This document shows, piece after piece, positions 1 to 5,050 of a stretch of DNA of 5,988 nucleotides. The DNA comes from Syntrophaceae bacterium UBA6255 (GTDB lineage Bacteria > Desulfobacterota > Syntrophia > Syntrophales > Smithellaceae), in assembly GCA_002441205.1 (NCBI GenBank), contig DJVN01000196.1, positions 7,578 to 13,565 on the forward strand, given 5' to 3'. The stretch's first letter is position 1, and each line of letters starts with the position of its first letter. The notes under the pieces were generated by a model. That model was not told the DNA's origin, did no database searches, and saw nothing but the letters and a program-made list of their open reading frames with translations. The translations under genes and the position numbers were made by a program.

Positions 1-1217
1 ATATGGGCGCGAAGATTGATTTTGGAATTTCTCAGATCCATTTTCTTTCTGATGTTATTGCGATGGGTCGCAATGGTGTTGGCCGATGCGTGAAGCATAT
101 CGGCGATTTCCTTTGTATTTTTGCCTTTCATGATGAGGTCGACAATCTGAATCTCCTGAGGCGTCAGCGTTTTATGAGAAACTCGAAAATCTCTCATAAA
201 GGGTGACAATACTGCCCTGAGATTGCTTTCTAAAACACTGAGGTATTTTTTATTGCGATCGTCCAGATTGGCATGATTCAATTTTTTCAGGTACGGAATA
301 ACAAGTTGATTGATATTGGTCTGTAACTTTTCCTCGATTTCCTTTTGATCTTCATCGCGGCGATTCATCAATACGCGAAGCGCTATATTGGCGTCTTCCA
401 GATTTTCGGCAAAATTCTTCAGCTCTTCCTCGGTCCGCTTCCGTTCGGTGATGTCGCGAATGATTCCTCTAAATCCTATCGGTTTATCTGACGCGTCTTT
501 CATTAACGATACCGATGCCTCAATATAGGCTTTTGATCCGTCTTTTCTGGTAATCTGCCAGTCTATTTCTTTGAGAGGTTTCCCCGTTTTATAAACTCCG
601 TTGAACGCCAGAAAAACTTTCTTCGCGACTTCCTCCTCCGAGTATTGACGATTATTCATGCCCAGCAATTCTTTTTTGGGATAACCATGAATTCTGCACA
701 TGGAATTGTTGAGAAAGGTATAGTTGCCGGCGAGATCAACCTCAAAATATCCTTCCTGTATATTTTCGAGAATGTTGCGGTGTTGTTCTTCAGTCTTTCT
801 GCGTTCGGTAATATCACGCAAGGTGGCGATTCTCAGGTTGCGGCCGTTATATTGATGGGGTTTGTCAACAATAGAACATATAAACGTAGAACCGTTTTTC
901 CTTATCCCAACAAATTTATATCTTTTGTTAGGTCCCCCGTTTGCAAAATGATCACGTATAACTTTCCATGATTCGGGAATAGAGAGTTTTCTGGCATGCA
1001 TGCCGATCATTTCTGATGGTTCATATCCGAACATCGTTGCGACCGACTGATTAGCACTGACAACAACGCCTTTATCGTGAATAGCGATGCTTTCATCCAC
1101 TTTGGAGAGCAGATGCAAGCGTGCTTCGCTCTCTTTTAGCTTCGCTTCAGCCTTTTTGCGCCGGTGGGCAGGAGAGGGTGATCCGTTCCCATACTTTTTA
1201 TGATTCTTTTTTTTCAT
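1..1217 (-). CDS. PAS-PAS-LuxR sensor/transcription regulator (3' end cut by window edge)
   Basis: The frame is open from the ATG at 1217 to the left edge: 405 codons with no stop. Translation gives a basic start (MKKKNHKKYG), then PAS domain 1 at about residues 35-137, ending in the typical LRDITERRK, and PAS domain 2 at about 147-257, with GYPKKELLGM and ending IIRDITERKR. A charged helical linker follows at about 258-300. A LuxR-type helix-turn-helix spans about 345-405 (LTPQEIQIVDLIMKGK, then TKEIADML and TIATHRNNIRKKM). No membrane segment is visible, so it is probably a cytoplasmic sensor that binds DNA directly. No histidine-kinase or receiver domain is present. The PAS ligand is unknown. 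The family normally ends soon after the last residues seen, so only a short tail should be missing. The start is fixed by an in-frame stop upstream with no other ATG between; GGTGAG about 9 bases before the ATG is a weak ribosome site. Same strand as, and downstream of, the cassette. Confidence 0.93.
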   Translation of the reverse strand, partial: MKKKNHKKYGNGSPSPAHRRKKAEAKLKESEARLHLLSKVDESIAIHDKGVVVSANQSVATMFGYEPSEMIGMHARKLSIPESWKVIRDHFANGGPNKRYKFVGIRKNGSTFICSIVDKPHQYNGRNLRIATLRDITERRKTEEQHRNILENIQEGYFEVDLAGNYTFLNNSMCRIHGYPKKELLGMNNRQYSEEEVAKKVFLAFNGVYKTGKPLKEIDWQITRKDGSKAYIEASVSLMKDASDKPIGFRGIIRDITERKRTEEELKNFAENLEDANIALRVLMNRRDEDQKEIEEKLQTNINQLVIPYLKKLNHANLDDRNKKYLSVLESNLRAVLSPFMRDFRVSHKTLTPQEIQIVDLIMKGKNTKEIADMLHASANTIATHRNNIRKKMDLRNSKINLRAH

Positions 1218-1276
1218 GTATCTTTTCTCACCGGAAGGCCGTTTGCAGCGATGTCACGTTCAGTGCAAATTTTATT

Positions 1277-1305
1277 TTTAAAATTGCTGAATTCATTATT
1301 GTCAA
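1277..1305 (-). promoter_or_regulatory. Predicted sigma70-type promoter for the PAS-LuxR gene
   Basis: On the minus strand a perfect -35 TTGACA lies at 1305-1300. A 17-base spacer separates it from a weak -10, TTTAAA, at 1282-1277 (4 of 6 consensus bases). Transcription would begin near 1270, leaving a leader of about 53 bases before the ATG at 1217. The promoter sits just after the stop codon of the ATP-grasp gene, and no clear terminator separates them, so read-through from the cassette is also possible. Predicted from sequence only. Confidence 0.45.
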
Positions 1306-1308
1306 AAT

Positions 1309-2388
1309 TTATATCAACTTGCATAATTCATCAAGATCTTTGCGCATTCCTTTTAAATCGCAGAATTGGTGCAAGCCCATTTGTGCGCTTGAATTACCTT
1401 CAACCATAACCCAGCCATTATCTGTCAACGCCAAGTCCCAACCAATATATCTATTTGTTGGAACGACGCATGCCAGTTCTTTTGCCAAATCCACAGCCTC
1501 TTTCCATTGTGGAATCTTAAATCCTTTAATGGTGATGCCTGTGTTGGGATGGCTTACATATTCATTATTTGATTCATCGACACCATTCGTTCTTAGTATT
1601 CCCGTCTCTGGATCAATACTGGCCATGATTCCACCAGCGCTGACATTATCCACAATCATGTCATTTTGTCCCATTCTCATAAAAGGAAAAAAAATATGTA
1701 CTTCATGTTCTGTATGGTGTTTGCCCGTTAAAATAGTTATTATCCTTACTGTGTTTACAGACGGGGGATGAAATTTTGACATGCAGTCAGCTTGCACAAT
1801 AAGTTCTTCAATCATGAATGGAGCATGTATTAATAATTTCTTGAATAAATTCCCGATGTCGTTTTCTTCCGGGGTATCGATAATGGAGACCCCCTCTCCG
1901 AATGACAAGGACAATGGTTTTAAAATAAAAACCGGATGTTTGGATACGAATTTACGGAATATTTCCAGATCATCCTGCGTTCTGATGCAGACAATTTCTC
2001 TTTTATAGTATTTACGAAATGTTTGATATGTTTTCCACTTGTCATCAAATAAAATTTTATTTTTTTGTCTGTTCAGTTTATTGTAATAGCTATATCTTTT
2101 GTTTTCCGTGATAAAGCGGCTCCTGTATGCTTTGTTTTTATTTTCAAATTGATACAAAAAATATTCGTCATATAAAGCTCCGTATTTGAGCAGACAATAC
2201 AGCAGGTCACATTTTAAATGTTTTCGATAATTTTTATCAGTTATCCTGTTTTTATCGGCATATTTGGAGATATATGCTTCTCTGCGATTATTTAAACAAT
2301 AATATAAAATCCTGACGATTTCCGAATGACACCAGACATATTGAACGATCGAACTTGTTCGAAGATAATGTTTATATTTATACTTCAT
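1309..2388 (-). CDS. ATP-grasp protein, sugar-transfer-associated type (ATPgrasp_ST-like)
   Basis: A 359-residue protein with an ATP-grasp fold in its C-terminal two thirds. Visible landmarks are FILKPLSLSFGEGV at about 154-167 (likely ATP-binding K157 and a glycine-rich loop), MIEELI at 192-197, SVNTVRIIT at 210-218, RMG and VDN at 238-249, HPNTG at 280-284, IGWDLALT at 315-322 and VEGN at 329-332. D318, E330 and N332 are the likely metal and nucleotide ligands. The VNTVRI, VDN, HPxTG, GWD and EGN set matches the sugar-transfer-associated ATP-grasp family, often found in polysaccharide loci. The acceptor is unknown; it may join a carboxylate to an amine or hydroxyl. The N-terminal 150 residues are very Tyr/Lys-rich and unrecognised. 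It starts 32 bases after the acyltransferase stop, so it is probably co-transcribed. No good ribosome site precedes the ATG at 2388, so the start is tentative. The 5' part of the gene is strongly AT-rich. Confidence 0.85.
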   Translation of the reverse strand: MKYKYKHYLRTSSIVQYVWCHSEIVRILYYCLNNRREAYISKYADKNRITDKNYRKHLKCDLLYCLLKYGALYDEYFLYQFENKNKAYRSRFITENKRYSYYNKLNRQKNKILFDDKWKTYQTFRKYYKREIVCIRTQDDLEIFRKFVSKHPVFILKPLSLSFGEGVSIIDTPEENDIGNLFKKLLIHAPFMIEELIVQADCMSKFHPPSVNTVRIITILTGKHHTEHEVHIFFPFMRMGQNDMIVDNVSAGGIMASIDPETGILRTNGVDESNNEYVSHPNTGITIKGFKIPQWKEAVDLAKELACVVPTNRYIGWDLALTDNGWVMVEGNSSAQMGLHQFCDLKGMRKDLDELCKLI

Positions 2389-2420
2389 ATATAGCGACGG
2401 ATGATCTGCTCTTTGCAGAA

Positions 2421-3668
2421 TTAAATTAATGGATACCTGCTCGTTATCTCCGCAAATATGCTCCCGCTCTTTTCTTTCAAAATAGTAAAACCTGTCTGAA
2501 TGGTTGAATCGATGTATAAAATACTGCCGATATCGGAACCTACGCCCATAGATTCAAGATCGTGCAAATGGGTCAAATTGGCCGATAGAATATCAGAGTC
2601 CATATTGTAGGGAGGATAGGTTTTAAATATGGCCGGCTTAAATTCTATGCCGTATTCGGATAAGAATGAAATTTCTCTAAGATAATTTTTGTTTCTCACT
2701 TTGGCAATAGACTCTTTGATGCGGTATGCAATCCGCGGTATCGACATGTTGTTGATTTCATCTCTGGTAAATTCGGTAAAACTAATGAAAATTGCGTTGC
2801 CAATATACATTGAATCAATATCGGGGTGTATATCTCTGAGCGTAACGGGACTTCTTAATATGATCCTATCCGTATCAGGCAGGATGAGATGATGATATTT
2901 TTTCAATAAGACTGAATTGATAATCTGATTATTAGAAATTTTATCCTCTCCATTTTCCTTGATGGCCTGATTTTTCATTTCCTGAAGAAATTCATCAGAA
3001 ATATACTCTCTTTTCGAATATATTTTGGCATTACTATTGCGTTTGACGCGATTCTGAATTTCAGCGCTTAGTTCGGATAACGGAGGATTGAATACGGTGT
3101 CAATCTTGTCAGAATGAACCGGATTCCCTTTGAATAACCTCTGCGGTGACGGCGGCAAAAAATTTTTGTTTTCCGTGATGCACATCCAGGCATATAAAAA
3201 AAGAAGAAATGAAATCCCATCCGCTATGGCATGCGAACAGCTGATACCCGCTAATATTCCGTCTTTGATTTGAACGCCCGTAACGGCAAAAAGAGGTTCG
3301 CCCGGCAAGGTTTTGACATGGACCATCATTTTTTTCAGTTCTTCAATATTAACATCTTTAAAGGCAGCATCGATAGGAGGTAAAATAGTCACGATAAATC
3401 CATCCGTGCAATATTGTAATGCAAACTTATTATCGCCAATCATGATCAAACGGCTGGAAAAAAGATTGTAATGTTCAATGGTCTTAAAAATACTTTCTTT
3501 CAGTTTTAATATGGGCGTGTCTTTCTTATAAAAGTACAAAATCTCTATGGGATTTCCTCCCGGCCTGATTGCATTGTCAAATAATGATAATGGCAGAATA
3601 TTTTTACCGTAATTTTCTTGCAGATATTTAATCATTGATTTATTGGCGGCTTGATTAATTGTCGTCAT
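2421..3668 (-). CDS. BAHD-like (HxxxDG) acyltransferase
   Basis: A 415-residue protein if begun at the ATG at 3668. It shows the landmarks of the CoA-dependent acyltransferase (BAHD/condensation) superfamily. These are ILPLSLFDN at 24-32, matching the conserved PLSxxD start of BAHD enzymes; the catalytic motif SHAIADG at 145-151, with H146 as general base and D150 structural; SFLLFLYAW just after; and SPVTLRDI...YIGNAIF at 273-294, the counterpart of the BAHD R...YFGNA segment. The C-terminal DFGWG motif is degenerate, seen as SMGVGSDIG at 373-381. The likely reaction is transfer of an acyl group from CoA or a carrier to a hydroxyl or amine; the substrate is unknown. The frame can be opened further to a GTG at 3737, but that stretch contains the likely promoter (-10 at 3694-3699), so 3668 is preferred; ATG 3635 is also possible. 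No clear ribosome site. A PapA- or condensation-like enzyme is the main alternative. It lies upstream of the ATP-grasp gene. Confidence 0.82.
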   Translation of the reverse strand: MTTINQAANKSMIKYLQENYGKNILPLSLFDNAIRPGGNPIEILYFYKKDTPILKLKESIFKTIEHYNLFSSRLIMIGDNKFALQYCTDGFIVTILPPIDAAFKDVNIEELKKMMVHVKTLPGEPLFAVTGVQIKDGILAGISCSHAIADGISFLLFLYAWMCITENKNFLPPSPQRLFKGNPVHSDKIDTVFNPPLSELSAEIQNRVKRNSNAKIYSKREYISDEFLQEMKNQAIKENGEDKISNNQIINSVLLKKYHHLILPDTDRIILRSPVTLRDIHPDIDSMYIGNAIFISFTEFTRDEINNMSIPRIAYRIKESIAKVRNKNYLREISFLSEYGIEFKPAIFKTYPPYNMDSDILSANLTHLHDLESMGVGSDIGSILYIDSTIQTGFTILKEKSGSIFAEITSRYPLI

Positions 3669-3693
3669 AATAATTTCTATAAATTTAAGAGAA

Positions 3694-3731
3694 AGCATAG
3701 GAAACGCTGTCTGGTAAGTCAAGAAAATCTT
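3694..3731 (-). promoter_or_regulatory. Predicted promoter with operator-like repeat, upstream of the acyltransferase
   Basis: On the minus strand the -35 TTGACT (3722-3717) and -10 TATGCT (3699-3694) are separated by exactly 17 bases. An inverted repeat AAGA-TTT-TCTT (3731-3721) runs into the -35, and a run of seven T follows upstream (3744-3738). The same layout recurs before the radical SAM gene. Transcription would start near 3686, leaving a very short leader of about 18 bases before the ATG at 3668. This argues against translation from the GTG at 3737. Confidence 0.6.
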
Positions 3732-3807
3732 GGTCACAAAAAAATCTGAACATGTGAAGGGTGGTGGCCAGTGATTGACTCTTGATGTGGAACGCTATCA
3801 GTGGATT

Positions 3808-4836
3808 CTAATCAGAATTTTTGCTTGGACTGGAATAGCAAAAACTTGCGCATAACGATCGATCAAAAGAAGGAATATTTTCCGCCCATGGCGAATTTTT
3901 TATGTCATACGAAAAGATGCCATCGGTCTCAATAATTTTTCCGATTTTAAATTCCGGCTCTGTGAGCATCAGGCAGGGGTATATATCGCCGGACGTGTCG
4001 ATGAAAATAAAATCAACGAACCGCCATAATCCCGCAAGACAGAACCGTTTTAATGCGGAGGCCTTCTTTAAAAAATTATCTCCATAGGGGTCGGGGCCGC
4101 AGTTTGCCGATGTGTTAAAATATATTTCAGGATATTTCTTTCTCATATTGTCAAAACATGCCCAGAAATTTTTCAATTCCTCTTCAGAAAGTATCCTGTC
4201 ACGCAAGGCCTTGGCGCGATTCATGTTGATGTAATTCAAAAAATGAACTTCCCTGACGCCTAAAGCGTTTACTTCGCTGCAAAATTCACTGATGAAGGGA
4301 AGCGTATCCTTGGTTAATACATAATTGACCACCACGTAAAATCCTTCCTTCAGTGAAAGCTTGATAGCGTCAATGGCAATGTGTCGCTTTCTTCCGGTAT
4401 AGTTCTCATAAATATCCGGAGGCAGCACTGTGATTCGGATATCCGTAATTCCATTTTCTCTCAGCAAGGGTAATAGAACGCCATTGTTTTCTAAAATGAC
4501 GACGCCATTGGTAGATATTTCATTGACGTTGCACTTTTTGAATATCTTAAGATAATCCCATGAATCGGGCAGCCATTCGTTGACGATTGGATAAACGATA
4601 AATCCGTCCCTGATAAACATATCCACGATTTTATCGGCTTTCTCATAGGACATGGCCTCGCCGTCTGACATGCCGTCCAGGTAGCAGTATTTGCACTGGG
4701 AGTTGCATTTTTTGGAGAGACAAATTTGTGCGTATTTGAAATGGAAGGTCTCATCCAGCAGGGGATCGCTTAAAACTCTATGAGCCAAATTGCGCATGCT
4801 GGTGCGTTTTACCGTTACGTCTTTTTCCTGTCCCAT
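3808..4836 (-). CDS. Radical SAM enzyme with reduced SPASM/twitch-like C-terminus
   Basis: A 342-residue protein. The radical SAM cluster motif CNSQCKYC is at residues 44-51 (CX3CX2C from C44, C48 and C51), with an aromatic between the last two cysteines as usual. It would bind a 4Fe-4S cluster that cleaves S-adenosylmethionine to a 5'-deoxyadenosyl radical. The usual GGEP strand appears as the variant VNEWLP at 85-90. The C-terminus has C266, then SGDIYPC (G283-X4-C288) followed by KIGKI, and a final CASFC (C329-X3-C333). This is SPASM-like but has fewer cysteines than full SPASM, so it probably holds one auxiliary cluster; C246 and C39 are additional. SPASM/twitch enzymes modify peptides, sugars and other small molecules, and the substrate here is not evident. 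AAGG six bases before the ATG at 4836 supports the start. It is the first gene of the cassette, with its own promoter. Confidence 0.9.
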   Translation of the reverse strand: MGQEKDVTVKRTSMRNLAHRVLSDPLLDETFHFKYAQICLSKKCNSQCKYCYLDGMSDGEAMSYEKADKIVDMFIRDGFIVYPIVNEWLPDSWDYLKIFKKCNVNEISTNGVVILENNGVLLPLLRENGITDIRITVLPPDIYENYTGRKRHIAIDAIKLSLKEGFYVVVNYVLTKDTLPFISEFCSEVNALGVREVHFLNYINMNRAKALRDRILSEEELKNFWACFDNMRKKYPEIYFNTSANCGPDPYGDNFLKKASALKRFCLAGLWRFVDFIFIDTSGDIYPCLMLTEPEFKIGKIIETDGIFSYDIKNSPWAENIPSFDRSLCASFCYSSPSKNSD

Positions 4837-5050
4837 ATTTAACCTTAAATAAAAGTCAACGCGCAGTTTGCTGTATTTTAGTCCTTTTTTGCGGATCGAA
4901 GCATAATAATCGAAACGTGGCGTGTCAAGAATATCTTCATGAAAAAAAATATTTTATTACATCATCTCTGTAAAAATTGCCTGATGTGCTCTTTCACTCA
5001 CGTATTGATTGCCCTGAACTCATTCAAAATTGAGGTTCGGTTAAGAACCA
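4837..5050. other. Intergenic region between the selenoprotein-like gene and the radical SAM gene
   Basis: This 214-base gap holds the radical SAM promoter. Its right part, just after the redox-protein stop, has two overlapping inverted repeats. One is GGTTC-N6-GAACC at 5034-5049. The other is a bulged hairpin at 5016-5038 (GAACTCA against TGAGGTTC as read on the plus strand). The two cannot form together. Neither is followed by a T run, so no standard intrinsic terminator can be called. No convincing small gene is present on either strand. Confidence 0.5.
4900..4937 (-). promoter_or_regulatory. Predicted sigma70-type promoter with operator-like repeat, upstream of the radical SAM gene
   Basis: On the minus strand there is a perfect -35 TTGACA (4928-4923), a 17-base spacer and a -10 TATGCT (4905-4900). 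The inverted repeat AAGA-TAT-TCTT (4937-4927) overlaps the -35, and eight T (4949-4942) lie just upstream like an UP element. Transcription would start around 4892-4896, giving a leader of roughly 55-60 bases that carries the AAGG ribosome site. TTCGAT is repeated on either side of the -10. This is the strongest promoter in the window. Confidence 0.7.

Noticed and set aside
645..971. Plus-strand open frame of 108 codons
   Set aside because: It lies antisense to the well-supported PAS domains of the minus-strand regulator and shows no recognisable motif.
1262..1310. A/T-only inverted repeat (AAATTTT...AAAATTT on the minus strand) as a terminator after the ATP-grasp gene
   Set aside because: The stem has no G-C pairs, the arms are far apart and no T run follows a stable hairpin.
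1121..1771. Plus-strand open frame of 216 codons
   Set aside because: It covers the antisense of two different minus-strand genes and the gap between them, with no motif; the ATP-grasp and PAS-LuxR frames explain this DNA.
4878..4940. Minus-strand frame of 20 codons starting ATG at 4940, as a possible precursor peptide
   Set aside because: It overlaps the radical SAM promoter, has no ribosome site and lacks features of a leader/core peptide; its likeness to the upstream extension of the acyltransferase comes from the shared promoter element.
5016..5049. Hairpins after the redox-protein stop as an intrinsic terminator
   Set aside because: The stems are short or bulged and no T run follows on the minus strand.
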